Notes: generated by a model from the sequence alone, not told the origin. A stretch of 49,700 nucleotides of DNA from Eubacterium sp. (GCA_017965495.1 JAGCPW010000034.1:1-49700), one strand, 5' to 3'; counted from the first letter of the stretch, positions 17,013-25,893 are shown. Made by a program: numbers and translations.

Positions 17013-18128
17013 ATGGCAGAGACAAGACCATATGTAGATTGGAATTTGATGAACGATTTTATGATAGACGTTTTTGAAAAGTACGGTGTTCCAAGAGAGG
17101 ACGCTGCTATTTGTGCTGACGTTTTACTTGAGAGTGATAGACGTGGTATCGAGAGCCATGGATGTAACAGATTTAAACCAATCTATTTAGATAGAATTAA
17201 AAATGGAACTTTGCTTCCAAAGACTGAGGTGGAGGTAGTCAAAGAGACACCTACCACAGTAGTTATAGATGCTCATGATGGAATGGGAATGGTTGCTAGC
17301 CATAAGATGATGGAGATGCTTATTGAAAAGGCTAAGACATACGGAATGGCTGGAGGAACTATTTACAATTCCACTCATTATGGTATTGCAGGATATTGGA
17401 CTACTATGGCTGAGAAGGAAGGCTTGATTGGAATTTCTGGAACTAATGCTAGACCATCAGTTGCACCTACTTTTGGCGTAGAGCCTATGATGGGAACTAA
17501 CCCTATGACATTTACTATGCCTACAGATGAGGACTTTCCATTTAACTTTGACTGTGCTACATGTATAGTTCAAAACGGAAAGATTGAATTTTATGAGAGA
17601 AGTGGAAAAGACACACCAGCAGGTTGTGTTGTAAATAAAGATGGTGAGACTATGACAGACTCTAGCAAAATCCTAAAAGACATGCGTGCAGGTAATGCAG
17701 CATTGTTGCCGCTTGGTGGTTTAGGAGAAGAGACCGCCGGCTACAAAGGATATGGCTTTACTACAATAGTTGAAATTCTTTCAAGTGCTTTGGCGGGTGG
17801 ACCATTTATGAAAGATCTAAATGGTGTGGATGAAGAAGGAAATCCAAGAATGTATAAGCTGGGACATTTCTTCTTTGTTATTAATCCGGAGTTCTTTATG
17901 GGCTTGGATACATTTAAGAAAACTTCTGGTGATATTTTAAGAGGCTTAAGAGCATCTGAGAAAGCACCAGGACAAGATAGAATTTATACAGCTGGCGAGA
18001 AAGAGCACGATGCTTGGATTGAAAGAAAAGATAAAGGTGTGCCAGTGGGCGAATCTATCCAAAAAGAATTGATTGAATTAAGAGATACTTTGGGACTTGA
18101 TAAATATCATTTCCCATTTGAGGATTAA
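17013..18128 (+). CDS. Ldh-family (malate/L-lactate/ureidoglycolate-type) NAD(P)H-dependent oxidoreductase
   Basis: Reduces a 2-keto acid or oxidises the matching 2-hydroxy acid with NAD(P). The 371 residues match the MDH2/Ldh_2 family, which is unrelated to the classic Rossmann-fold lactate dehydrogenases. The substrate-site segments are RGIESHGCNRF (residues 44-54) and NSTHYGIAGYW (119-129), whose His122 is the expected catalytic base. Substrate cannot be told from sequence; malate, lactate, sulfolactate and ureidoglycolate enzymes share this fold. It lies only two bases before rnfC, so it is probably cotranscribed with the Rnf complex. This suggests exchange of NADH between its substrate and the ferredoxin pool (inference). 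Confidence 0.88.
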   Translation: MAETRPYVDWNLMNDFMIDVFEKYGVPREDAAICADVLLESDRRGIESHGCNRFKPIYLDRIKNGTLLPKTEVEVVKETPTTVVIDAHDGMGMVASHKMMEMLIEKAKTYGMAGGTIYNSTHYGIAGYWTTMAEKEGLIGISGTNARPSVAPTFGVEPMMGTNPMTFTMPTDEDFPFNFDCATCIVQNGKIEFYERSGKDTPAGCVVNKDGETMTDSSKILKDMRAGNAALLPLGGLGEETAGYKGYGFTTIVEILSSALAGGPFMKDLNGVDEEGNPRMYKLGHFFFVINPEFFMGLDTFKKTSGDILRGLRASEKAPGQDRIYTAGEKEHDAWIERKDKGVPVGESIQKELIELRDTLGLDKYHFPFED

Positions 18129-18130
18129 GA

Positions 18131-19486
18131 ATGTTTAATAAGACACTAAGTTTTAAAAACAAAATAGGTTTTATAAAAACTTTTTCTGGTGGAGTTCATC
18201 CAGCAGAAGGTAAAGACATGTCCAAAGAACTTCCAGTAAGAAAAGTTTTTCCAAAGGATGAAGTTGTTATACCTTGTTCTATGCATATTGGCGCGCCTGC
18301 CAAACCAATAGTGGAAGTGGGCGAGCGTGTTTTGCTTGGACAAAAGATTGCTGAGGCTAGCAGCTTTATTTCTGCTAACGTTCATTCTAGTGTTTCAGGA
18401 ACAGTTAAAGCAATTGAAGATAGAGAACTAGTGGGCGGAAGCAAAGGTCTATGTATCGTTATTGAAAATGATAAGCAGATGGATAGATTCGAGTATGAGA
18501 CTTCAGATTCTCCTTGGAGTAAGGAATATATTAGAGAAGCTGTAAAAGATTGTGGTGTTGTAGGAATGGGCGGAGCTTGTTTTCCTACACACGTTAAGAT
18601 TACACCTAAAGATGATGAGGCTATAGATCACGTAATCATCAATGCATGTGAGTGTGAGCCATACATCACAGCGGATTATAGAAGAATGATTGAAAACCCT
18701 GAAGAAATGCTCGAGGGTCTTAAAATTATGCTTACATTATTTCCTAATGCAAAGGGATATATTGCTATAGAAGATAACAAACAAGATTGTATTGACTTGT
18801 TTGAAAAACTAACTGCTTCAGAAGAATTGATAGAAGTAGTTCCAATGAAGACAAAATACCCACAAGGTTCTGAGCGTCATGTTATTTATGCAATAAATAA
18901 ACGCAAGATGAACTCATCTATGTTGCCTGCGGATGTGGGCTGCATCGTTGACAATGTGGATACTGTATACAACATTTATCAAGCAGTTAAATTCCATAAA
19001 CCTTTGACTAGTAGAATTATCACAGTTTCAGGTGATGGTTTCTATCAACCATGTAACCTAGAAGTATCTATTGGTATGAGTTACCAAGAAGTGATAGATG
19101 AAATGGATGGAATGGTTGAAGACACTAAGAAAGTAATAGCTGGTGGTCCAATGATGGGTCAAGCTATGTACAACCTTAATGTTCCAATTGTAAAAGGTTC
19201 ATCATCTCTACTTGCATTTATGGAAGATGATTATGATCAGGCGCCAAAGACTAACTGTATGAATTGTGGAATGTGCGTAAGAGTATGTCCACAAAAGTTA
19301 GTGTGTGCTAATTTGGCGAAGATGGCAGAAGCAGATAATATGGAAGATTTTGTCAAATACTATGGAATGGAATGTATCGAATGTGGTACATGCAATTATA
19401 TTTGCCCAGCTAAACGCAATTTGACTCAGTCTATTAAGACTATGAAGCAAAAGGTAATTGCTAAACGAAAGGGGGAGAAGAAATAA
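18131..19486 (+). CDS. rnfC: Rnf complex subunit RnfC
   Basis: Peripheral NADH-side subunit of the ferredoxin:NAD oxidoreductase that pumps Na+ or H+ across the membrane. The protein has 451 residues. An N-terminal barrel-sandwich part (HPAEGKDMSKELPVRKVFPK) is followed by the flavin/NADH-binding core (GMGGACFPTHVK, then INACECEPYITADY) and an SLBB region. Two 4Fe-4S sites lie near the C-terminus: CMNCGMCVRVCP (about 372-383) and CIECGTCNYICP (about 415-426). The start is preceded by GAGGATTAAGA. Its stop overlaps rnfD by one base (TAATG). Confidence 0.97.
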   Translation: MFNKTLSFKNKIGFIKTFSGGVHPAEGKDMSKELPVRKVFPKDEVVIPCSMHIGAPAKPIVEVGERVLLGQKIAEASSFISANVHSSVSGTVKAIEDRELVGGSKGLCIVIENDKQMDRFEYETSDSPWSKEYIREAVKDCGVVGMGGACFPTHVKITPKDDEAIDHVIINACECEPYITADYRRMIENPEEMLEGLKIMLTLFPNAKGYIAIEDNKQDCIDLFEKLTASEELIEVVPMKTKYPQGSERHVIYAINKRKMNSSMLPADVGCIVDNVDTVYNIYQAVKFHKPLTSRIITVSGDGFYQPCNLEVSIGMSYQEVIDEMDGMVEDTKKVIAGGPMMGQAMYNLNVPIVKGSSSLLAFMEDDYDQAPKTNCMNCGMCVRVCPQKLVCANLAKMAEADNMEDFVKYYGMECIECGTCNYICPAKRNLTQSIKTMKQKVIAKRKGEKK

Positions 19487-20466
19487 TGTTTAACGTTTCA
19501 TCGAACCCTCATGTGAAGGATAAAATAACTACACAAAAAGTAATGTTGTATGTAATTATTGCATTACTTCCTACCACATTGTTTGGAGTATTTAACTTCA
19601 CAAGTATGTTTGGAATCAGTTACGGTATTCGAACAATCGTATTGATTTTACTTTGTGTAACCACTTGTGTTGTTTCAGAATATTTGTTTAATAAAATTAC
19701 AAAGAGACCTAACACAGTAGGAGATTTGAGTGCGATAGTAACAGGTATGATACTAGCCCTTAACCTTCCAGTTACATTGCCTTTCTGGATGGCGATGGTA
19801 GGCTCAGCATTTGCGATAGTAATCGTTAAGATGGTGTTTGGGGGCTTAGGTCAAAACTTTATGAACCCTGCACTTGGTGCAAGATGTTTCTTGGTGCTTT
19901 CATTTGCAGGACCTATGAACATGTTCTTCCCAGCAAATGTTCCTGGTGTGGACGCTGTTACATCAGCCACACCTCTCACACAAATCAAACAGACTGGTGA
20001 GACAGCTACTAGTCTATTTGATATGTTTATTGGAAGACATTCAGGAACCATTGGAGAAACTAGTATAGTGGCTCTTCTAATTGGTGCAATATTCTTGCTT
20101 GTAGTTAAGATTATTGATCTTAGAATCCCGCTTACATATATCATTTCATTTGCAATATTTATTATGCTATTTAATCAGTCCACAGATATGACATATCTCG
20201 CTAAAGAGATTTGTGGTGGTGGATTAGTATTTGGTGCGTTCTTTATGGCAACAGATTATTCTACATCGCCTATCACAAAGAATGGAAAGATTGTTTATGG
20301 TATTTGTCTTGGACTTTTAACTGCGATACTCAGAACGTTTGGTTCAACAGCAGAGGGAGTATCTTTTGCCATAATTATTTGTAACTTGTTAGTTCCAATG
20401 ATTGAAAAGATTACTTACCCTAAAGCCTTTGGCATAGTTAAGAAATCATCAAAGGAGGGCAAATAA
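19486..20466 (+). CDS. rnfD: Rnf complex membrane subunit RnfD
   Basis: Integral membrane subunit with covalently bound FMN. Its 326 residues include about eight to ten hydrophobic segments. The flavinylation motif, DAVTSAT (156-162), fits the ApbE recognition pattern, with Thr162 as the expected FMN site. Other family landmarks are GGLGQNFMNPALGARCF (119-135) and ATDYSTSP in the late membrane part. The start codon is embedded in the rnfC stop, so the two are translationally coupled; GGGGGAG is the Shine-Dalgarno. rnfG follows with no gap. Confidence 0.97.
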   Translation: MFNVSSNPHVKDKITTQKVMLYVIIALLPTTLFGVFNFTSMFGISYGIRTIVLILLCVTTCVVSEYLFNKITKRPNTVGDLSAIVTGMILALNLPVTLPFWMAMVGSAFAIVIVKMVFGGLGQNFMNPALGARCFLVLSFAGPMNMFFPANVPGVDAVTSATPLTQIKQTGETATSLFDMFIGRHSGTIGETSIVALLIGAIFLLVVKIIDLRIPLTYIISFAIFIMLFNQSTDMTYLAKEICGGGLVFGAFFMATDYSTSPITKNGKIVYGICLGLLTAILRTFGSTAEGVSFAIIICNLLVPMIEKITYPKAFGIVKKSSKEGK

Positions 20467-21111
20467 ATGAGTAGAATTATTAAAGATGTTTTGATTTTGT
20501 TTGCAATTACTTTGGTGGCTGGACTTGCTTTGGGCGCAGTTTACAATTTCACTTCAGACGCTAGAGATGAACAAATAGAGAAGACACTAAACGAGGCGTA
20601 TAATACTGTAATGCCTGGAGTTGAATCTACTAAAGAAATAAAAGTAGATAATAAGATGAATAAGCATATTGCAGATGAGGTGAACAGTAAAGAAAAAGAA
20701 CTCAACTACAAACCTTACAATCCTTTTAAAGCGAATATAGAAAGTGTGCTTCTAGCTAAAAATAAAGATGGAAAAGAATTAGGATATATCATAACTGTCA
20801 CAGATGAGGAAGCTTATGATGGTTCTTTAACTATGACTGTGGGAGTTGATATGAATGGAAGCGTTAAAGGTATTGCCTTCCTAGATCTTAATGAGACTCC
20901 TGGTCTTGGTATGAAAGCCCAGGAAGATTCTTTCCTAAAACAATACTACGGCAAAGATGTTAAGTTCTTTACTTACGTTAAAGAAAACTCCGAAGATGAT
21001 AGCCAGGTAGATGCTATCAGTTCAGCCACCATTACAACCAACGCCGTAACACATGGAGTAGATGCATGTTTGATCTTGGCAGATCACTTAGGAGGTGAGA
21101 GTCATGAATAA
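20467..21111 (+). CDS. rnfG: Rnf complex FMN-binding subunit RnfG
   Basis: Membrane-anchored, outward-facing subunit with covalent FMN. An N-terminal membrane segment (residues 5-26) is followed by the FMN-binding domain. The flavinylation motif is DAISSATITT (182-191), with the threonine of SSAT (about 188) as the likely attachment point. FLDLNETPGLGMKAQED (138-154) is the conserved segment that holds the cofactor. AAGGAGG lies upstream, within the end of rnfD. It overlaps rnfE by eight bases. The 214-residue length is normal. Confidence 0.96.
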   Translation: MSRIIKDVLILFAITLVAGLALGAVYNFTSDARDEQIEKTLNEAYNTVMPGVESTKEIKVDNKMNKHIADEVNSKEKELNYKPYNPFKANIESVLLAKNKDGKELGYIITVTDEEAYDGSLTMTVGVDMNGSVKGIAFLDLNETPGLGMKAQEDSFLKQYYGKDVKFFTYVKENSEDDSQVDAISSATITTNAVTHGVDACLILADHLGGESHE

Positions 21112-21793
21112 ATATGTTGAAAGACTACACAACGGAATACTAAAAGAGAATCCAACATTTATCTTGATTCTCGGAATGTGTCCAACGCTAGCTGTTACAA
21201 CATCTTTGGTTAACGGCTTTGGAATGGGCATTAGTACTTTGTTTGTTCTTGTAATGTCAAACATTGTTATTTCTATGCTCAGAAAAATCATCCCAGACAA
21301 AGTAAGAGTACCTGCGTTTATAGTAGTAGTGGCAAGTTTTGTGACAATTCTTCAATTTGTTTTGCAGGCTTATTTACCTACACTTAACAAAGCACTTGGA
21401 ATCTATATTCCACTTATCGTTGTTAACTGTATTATCTTGGGTCGTGCAGAAAGTTACGCATCTAAGAACAGTGTAGGATTATCATTCTTTGACGGAGTAG
21501 GTATGGGTATCGGATTTACATTTGCCCTAACTTTGCTTGGCGCTTTCAGAGAAATCTTGGGAGCAGGAACAATACTTGGATTCAACATTCCTCATTGGGA
21601 TGGAATTAATATATTTGTAATGGCGCCTGGAGCATTCTTTGTTCTAGCTGTTATTATTGCAGTTCAAAACTATATAAGAGTTAAGCATGGTAAGAAACCG
21701 CGTCAAATGAAGTGCATGCAAGGATGTGCTGGATGTAGTGGATGTGGTAACGACTATGACAACTGCGAAAAAGAAGAAAAGGAGGAGATTTAA
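21104..21793 (+). CDS. rnfE: Rnf complex membrane subunit RnfE, with Cys-rich tail
   Basis: Membrane subunit of Rnf; RnfA and RnfE are related and probably form the ion and electron path through the membrane. A GTG at 21095 lies inside the Shine-Dalgarno (GGAGGTG), so I take the ATG at 21104 (MNKYVERLHNG), giving 229 residues. Six membrane segments are apparent, with GMCPTLAVTTSLVNGFGMG near the start and the matching NCIILGRAESYASKN later. The C-terminus adds a short Cys-rich piece, CMQGCAGCSGCGNDYDNC (about 204-221), that could hold an Fe-S cluster or metal; similar tails may exist in related clostridia. Confidence 0.94.
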   Translation: MNKYVERLHNGILKENPTFILILGMCPTLAVTTSLVNGFGMGISTLFVLVMSNIVISMLRKIIPDKVRVPAFIVVVASFVTILQFVLQAYLPTLNKALGIYIPLIVVNCIILGRAESYASKNSVGLSFFDGVGMGIGFTFALTLLGAFREILGAGTILGFNIPHWDGINIFVMAPGAFFVLAVIIAVQNYIRVKHGKKPRQMKCMQGCAGCSGCGNDYDNCEKEEKEEI

Positions 21794-22369
21794 ATGAGTA
21801 GTTTATTATTAATTGCTCTTGGAGCAGCGCTTGTAAATAATGTTGTGCTAAGCCAGTTCTTAGGTCTTTGTCCTTTTATCGGTGTATCTAAAAAGACTAA
21901 CACCGCAGCTGGAATGGGTGGAGCGGTTATTTTTGTAATTATGATTGCTTCAGCTGTTACATATGGAATTTACTATGGAATACTTTTGCCATTTAATGTT
22001 GAGTATTTAGTAACTATAGTTTTCATTTTAGTAATTGCTGCGTTGGTTCAGCTAGTTGAAATGATCTTAAAGAAATTCATCAAGCCTCTATATAGAGCGC
22101 TCGGTGTTTACTTGCCACTAATCACTACCAACTGTGCAGTGCTTGGTGTTGCAATTTCTAACATAGATAAAAAATACAGTTTTGTAGAGAGTATGTTTTG
22201 TTCATTTGGAACGGCTATCGGATTCTTGATTGCAATTGTAATCCTAGCAGGAATTCGCGAGAAATCTGAAAACAACAATGTTCCAAATGCATTTAAAGGA
22301 ACGCCTATGGTTCTAGTGGCATCTGGTTTGATGGCCATTGCATTCTCTGGCTTTACAGGATTAATTTAG
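21794..22369 (+). CDS. rnfA: Rnf complex membrane subunit RnfA
   Basis: Six-helix membrane subunit, partner of RnfE. The 191 residues match the family closely. Motifs include NNVVLSQFLGLCPFIGVSKK (residues 15-34) and LPLITTNCAVLGVA in the middle. The paired cysteines in these half-repeats (LCPF and TNCAV) are known in RnfA/RnfE and related Nqr subunits to bind a membrane Fe-S centre. The start follows directly on the rnfE stop, with GGAGGAG upstream. rnfB begins nine bases after its end. Confidence 0.97.
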   Translation: MSSLLLIALGAALVNNVVLSQFLGLCPFIGVSKKTNTAAGMGGAVIFVIMIASAVTYGIYYGILLPFNVEYLVTIVFILVIAALVQLVEMILKKFIKPLYRALGVYLPLITTNCAVLGVAISNIDKKYSFVESMFCSFGTAIGFLIAIVILAGIREKSENNNVPNAFKGTPMVLVASGLMAIAFSGFTGLI

Positions 22370-22378
22370 GAAGTATAT

Positions 22379-23188
22379 ATGATTGGTTTAAGTACAATTC
22401 AAGGAATCCTCCTAGCGGTCGCAATAGTAGGTGGAGTCGGATTAATAATAGGAATAGTTCTTGGTATAGCAGGGAAAGTTTTCTCTGTGGAAGTAGATGA
22501 AAAAGAAACTGCTATTCGTGATGCGCTTCCAGGTAACAACTGTGGTGGTTGTGGATACCCGGGTTGTGATGGTTTAGCAAAGGCTATAGCCGAAGGCAAA
22601 GCAGGAGTGGCTGACTGTCCAGTGGGCGGAGCACCTTGCGCCAAAGCGATAGCTGAGATTATGGGCGTGGAAGCAAATGTCGTTAAGAAAGTGGCAGTAG
22701 TTCACTGCAACGGCGATTGTGAGAAATCTAAAGATAAATATAATTACTACGGCAATGAGTCTTGCGTGGATGCAGTAAGTATTCCAGGCGCAGGCGCCAA
22801 AGCATGTGACTATGGATGTCTAGGACTTGGCAGTTGTGTTAAGGTTTGCGAATTTGATGCTATTCATATTGAAAATGGAATAGCCGTAGTAGATAGAGAT
22901 AAGTGTAAGGCATGTGGAATGTGTGCAAAGACTTGTCCTAAAGGTTTAATTACAATAGAGAATTTTGACTCAGCATATTTTGTAAAATGCAAGTCTAAAG
23001 AAAAAGGAAAGCCAGTAATGGATGCTTGCGAAGTAGGATGTATTGGATGTTCACTTTGCGAAAAGACCTGTAACTTTGATGCGATAGAAATGGTTGATAA
23101 CCTAGCAGTTATAGATCAAGAAAAATGTAAGAAGTGCGGACTGTGCGCACAGAAGTGCCCAAGGAAAACGATTGAAAAAGTTAACTAA
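22379..23188 (+). CDS. rnfB: Rnf complex ferredoxin-like subunit RnfB
   Basis: Electron-entry subunit that accepts electrons from reduced ferredoxin. An N-terminal membrane helix (residues 5-30) is followed by NNCGGCGYPGCDGLAKAI, the typical Fe-S motif of RnfB. Several 4Fe-4S segments follow: CDYGCLGLGSCVKVC, CKACGMCAKTCPKG, CIGCSLCEKTC and CKKCGLCAQKCP. The Cys count fits about five or more clusters. At 269 residues the length is normal. It is the last gene of the operon; its stop codon is inside the 5' arm of a perfect 15-bp terminator. Confidence 0.97.
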   Translation: MIGLSTIQGILLAVAIVGGVGLIIGIVLGIAGKVFSVEVDEKETAIRDALPGNNCGGCGYPGCDGLAKAIAEGKAGVADCPVGGAPCAKAIAEIMGVEANVVKKVAVVHCNGDCEKSKDKYNYYGNESCVDAVSIPGAGAKACDYGCLGLGSCVKVCEFDAIHIENGIAVVDRDKCKACGMCAKTCPKGLITIENFDSAYFVKCKSKEKGKPVMDACEVGCIGCSLCEKTCNFDAIEMVDNLAVIDQEKCKKCGLCAQKCPRKTIEKVN

Positions 23189-23220
23189 AAAAGAATCTCT
23201 CATAAGAGAGATTCTTTTTT
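23187..23220. terminator. Terminator of the rnf operon (bidirectional)
   Basis: Perfect 15-bp stem, AAAAAAGAATCTCTC (23187-23201) with its complement (23206-23220), loop ATAA. The T-run on each strand suits both rnfB and the convergent apbE. Confidence 0.94.
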
Positions 23221-23238
23221 ATATCATTAAGTAATCTA

Positions 23239-24243
23239 TTATTTTAAACTTATTTCTTTGCCTTCTTGTATGAGTCCATCTGTTAAGTGAAGAGTGTTGT
23301 TTTTATCAATAAACACAGCTTCCACACCATCAGTGGAATTAGCTAACGCTAATCCTTTTTCAAGACCCATAACCATAAATCCTGTGCTAAGCGCATCAGC
23401 GGCAGTAGCATCTTTTGAAATAACTGTAACTGAATTCAAATCATTATCTACTGGTTTACCAGTTTTTGGATCCATTATGTGAGAATAAATCTTTCCGTCT
23501 TTCTTTTTATATCTTTGATAAATTCCAGCTGTAATAACAGATGTGTCTTTAGCTTTAACAGTTGCAATCAACTTGCCGTGACTAAATGGTTTTTCAATTC
23601 CTACCTTAAATGGCTTGCCTTTTTTAGAGCCAATCGCATAAATGTTTCCGCCCAAATCAATAATAGCAGATTTAATCTTCATAGTTTTTAGAGACTCAAC
23701 AAGCTTGTCTGCGACAAATCCTTTGGCGATAGCGCCTAAATCAATAGAACCACCACCTGTTAAACGAGCACTGTTACCATTTAAACTAAGTTGTCTATAA
23801 TTAACTTTTGCTAATTCTTGTTTTATTTTTTCATCTGAAGGTACGTTGAAATGATTTGTGTTAACACCCCATAGTTCAACGATAGGAGAAATAGTAATAT
23901 CAAATGCGCCGCTTGTCTTATCTCCAAGTTCAATAGATCGTTTCAAAACATCGTAATTGTCATTTTTAGCTATTTTATGCTTTATGCTATTAAAATTACG
24001 AATAAAACTATTAGGTATATATTTGTCAAAACTATAATTGTACTTAGTACATGCTGTTTTAATATTGCGCTGAATATTATCGTATTCTGCAGATGTTTTG
24101 TTATCGTAAATAGTAACAGAACACAATGTGTCAAAGGACCTAAATGAGGTCTTATATGGCTCATTTCCGCTGTTAAAGCAGCCACATAAACATAAACATA
24201 TCAATGTAGTAATTATTGATAATAAACTGATTTTTCTCTTCAT
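23239..24243 (-). CDS. apbE: FAD:protein FMN transferase ApbE (lipoprotein)
   Basis: Attaches FMN through a phosphoester bond to threonine in target proteins, using FAD. The natural targets here are RnfD (DAVTSAT) and RnfG (DAISSAT), encoded next door. The signal peptide ends in LCGC (Cys22), so it is a lipoprotein on the outside of the membrane, where the RnfG flavin domain also sits. Family motifs are GGGSIDLGAIAKGFVADK (about 166-183), YSHIMDPKTGKPV and the metal-binding DATAADALSTGFMVMG. AGGAG precedes the ATG at 24243. The gene converges on rnfB. Confidence 0.95.
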   Translation of the reverse strand: MKRKISLLSIITTLICLCLCGCFNSGNEPYKTSFRSFDTLCSVTIYDNKTSAEYDNIQRNIKTACTKYNYSFDKYIPNSFIRNFNSIKHKIAKNDNYDVLKRSIELGDKTSGAFDITISPIVELWGVNTNHFNVPSDEKIKQELAKVNYRQLSLNGNSARLTGGGSIDLGAIAKGFVADKLVESLKTMKIKSAIIDLGGNIYAIGSKKGKPFKVGIEKPFSHGKLIATVKAKDTSVITAGIYQRYKKKDGKIYSHIMDPKTGKPVDNDLNSVTVISKDATAADALSTGFMVMGLEKGLALANSTDGVEAVFIDKNNTLHLTDGLIQEGKEISLK

Positions 24244-24295
24244 TTTGAGCTCCTAAAATGCCTATTTGTATATATAATAACACAATAAAATAAGT

Positions 24296-24324
24296 TTGTA
24301 TTCACATATTTAATATAGTATAAT
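24296..24324 (+). promoter_or_regulatory. Promoter of the NusG_II-Gx-ruvAB operon
   Basis: TTGTAT (24296-24301), 17 bases, TATAAT (24319-24324). The leader is about 50 bases and contains a short inverted repeat, ATTCG...CGAAT. Confidence 0.78.
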
Positions 24325-24380
24325 TAGCAAGGGTAAACATTCGTTCTAATCGAATAGAATTGGGTGTAAATCGGATATTT

Positions 24381-24770
24381 ATGGACAAAAAAAGTATTCT
24401 GAAAAGTCGAAAGAAAGAAATAATTGCAGTTTTGATATTAGTCATTATTGCAATCATTTCATTTGTTTGTATAAAGATCTTTGCTGAAGGCGAGGGTAAA
24501 TATGTAAAAGTCTATGTTAATGAAAAACTAACTAAGACTTTTGACATAACAAAGGATAGAGAATACTTTATCGAGACTAAATTAGGATATAATCTTTTGA
24601 TTATAAAAAAAGAAAAGGCTCGCATTTTAGATGCGGACTGTCCTAATAAAATATGCGTAGACAAAGGTTACATATCAAAGAATGGTGAATCTATCATTTG
24701 TCTGCCTCATAAAGTTGTAGTTACAGTAGAATCAAATGAACAGCCTAATGTGGATGCTGTAGCGGATTGA
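24381..24770 (+). CDS. NusG domain II-containing membrane-anchored protein
   Basis: A small protein with an N-terminal membrane helix (residues 14-35) and an outward NusG_II-like beta domain. The domain contains ILDADCPNKICVDKGYISKN and SIICLPHKVVV. The pattern CPNKICV...CLPHKVVV is what I associate with this family, often encoded with the Gx membrane protein and with ApbE or Rnf genes in Firmicutes. The start at 24381 (MDKKSILK) is preferred over an upstream TTG at 24360. The molecular role of the family is not established; a link to flavin or redox chemistry outside the cell is inferred from the neighbours. The Gx-family gene follows eight bases later. Confidence 0.85.
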   Translation: MDKKSILKSRKKEIIAVLILVIIAIISFVCIKIFAEGEGKYVKVYVNEKLTKTFDITKDREYFIETKLGYNLLIIKKEKARILDADCPNKICVDKGYISKNGESIICLPHKVVVTVESNEQPNVDAVAD

Positions 24771-24778
24771 GGTGTGAT

Positions 24779-25285
24779 ATGGTAAGAAAGATTTCAGTTA
24801 TTTCGTTGTTTAGCGCATTTGCTATATTAGCCTCATATATAGAAACGTTTATTCCGTCTATTGGTATTCCTGGAGTAAAGTTGGGGCTAGCTAATATAAT
24901 GGTAGTCTTGGCATTGTTTTTATTAGATTCTGAGAGTGCAATTATAATAGACGTAGTTAGAATAGTTATTGTTGGATTATTGTTTGGAAATATATTTAGC
25001 ATTTCATTTGCACTGGCTGGAGCATTTGTTAGCCTAACAGTAATGATTATTTTGAGAAAAGTATTTGATTTTTCAATCATTACAGTTTCGATATTTGGCG
25101 GATTCTTCCACAATGTAGGGCAAATAATTGTAGCATTTATACTAGTTGATAGTTATAGTGTGTTTGGATATTTGCCGGTGTTGTTAATAACAGGAATAAT
25201 CACAGGTTTAATTATCGGAATTTTAGCGAAAATATTATACGAGCGTACAAGTATGCTTTGTAAGAAAATACTAAAAGATTATTAG
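24779..25285 (+). CDS. Gx-family membrane protein (heptaprenyl diphosphate synthase component I family)
   Basis: An integral membrane protein of 168 residues with five or six hydrophobic helices. ATG at 24779 follows GAGGTGTGAT; an in-frame TTG 12 bases earlier lacks that spacing. Family features include the start MVRKISVISLFSAFAILASY, FIPSIGIPGVKLGLANIMV and GGFFHNVGQIIVAF. It belongs to the family called Gx transporter or heptaprenyl diphosphate synthase component I, which resembles the small substrate-binding subunits of vitamin importers. The substrate is unknown. It is paired with the NusG_II gene, and both precede ruvAB. Confidence 0.85.
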   Translation: MVRKISVISLFSAFAILASYIETFIPSIGIPGVKLGLANIMVVLALFLLDSESAIIIDVVRIVIVGLLFGNIFSISFALAGAFVSLTVMIILRKVFDFSIITVSIFGGFFHNVGQIIVAFILVDSYSVFGYLPVLLITGIITGLIIGILAKILYERTSMLCKKILKDY

Positions 25286-25293
25286 GAGTAGAT

Positions 25294-25881
25294 ATGATTT
25301 CATATGTGTCTGGAATAGTTGAATATGTAGATACAGAAAAAGTGGTTGTGGATAACAACGGCATTGGAATCTCTGTGTTTATGACTAATGATGATTTAAG
25401 TGTCATTGGTGAAGGTGAAGAGGTTAAACTCCACACTTACTTTAATGTGAAAGAAGATGCTATGCAATTATATGGTTTTCTAAATAGAGAAAATCTTGAG
25501 ATGTTTAAACTTCTTTTGACAGTTAACAAGGTTGGACCAAAGATTGCTTTGGGAATACTTTCTACATGCCCAGGTGATATGCTTAAAATGTCAATTGTCA
25601 GTGGTGATTCTAAAACTATTGCAAGTTCACCAGGTGTGGGTGCAAAAACTGCTGAGCGCATCGTTCTTGAACTAAAGGATAAGATTGAAATAGAAGGTGT
25701 GGAGGACTTTGTACCAGAAAACAGTTCTGCTGAAAGTTCACTATCAAATGATGTGGTAGATGCACTAGTGGAATTAGGATATTCAAAATCAGAAGCTATA
25801 TCTGCTGTCAAACGTATTGAAATGGCAGAAGATATGAGCGTGGAAGATATGTTAAAGGAAGCTTTAATGCTAATTGGTTAA
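25294..25881 (+). CDS. ruvA: Holliday junction branch-migration protein RuvA
   Basis: Tetrameric protein that holds the four-way junction flat for RuvB. The 195 residues show the OB-fold N-terminal domain (MISYVSGIVEYVDTEKVVVD), two helix-hairpin-helix motifs (LLTVNKVGPKIALGILS and IASSPGVGAKTAERIVLELK), and a short C-terminal domain (DALVELGYSKSEAISAV) that contacts RuvB. TAGGAG precedes the ATG. ruvB follows 12 bases after, the usual order in Firmicutes. Confidence 0.97.
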   Translation: MISYVSGIVEYVDTEKVVVDNNGIGISVFMTNDDLSVIGEGEEVKLHTYFNVKEDAMQLYGFLNRENLEMFKLLLTVNKVGPKIALGILSTCPGDMLKMSIVSGDSKTIASSPGVGAKTAERIVLELKDKIEIEGVEDFVPENSSAESSLSNDVVDALVELGYSKSEAISAVKRIEMAEDMSVEDMLKEALMLIG

Positions 25882-25893
25882 AGGAATTTGATT

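Noticed and set aside
24325-24380. Leader before the NusG_II gene considered as a riboswitch
   Set aside because: Only a 5-bp inverted repeat (ATTCG/CGAAT) is present; no FMN, TPP or other conserved core, and the leader is too short.
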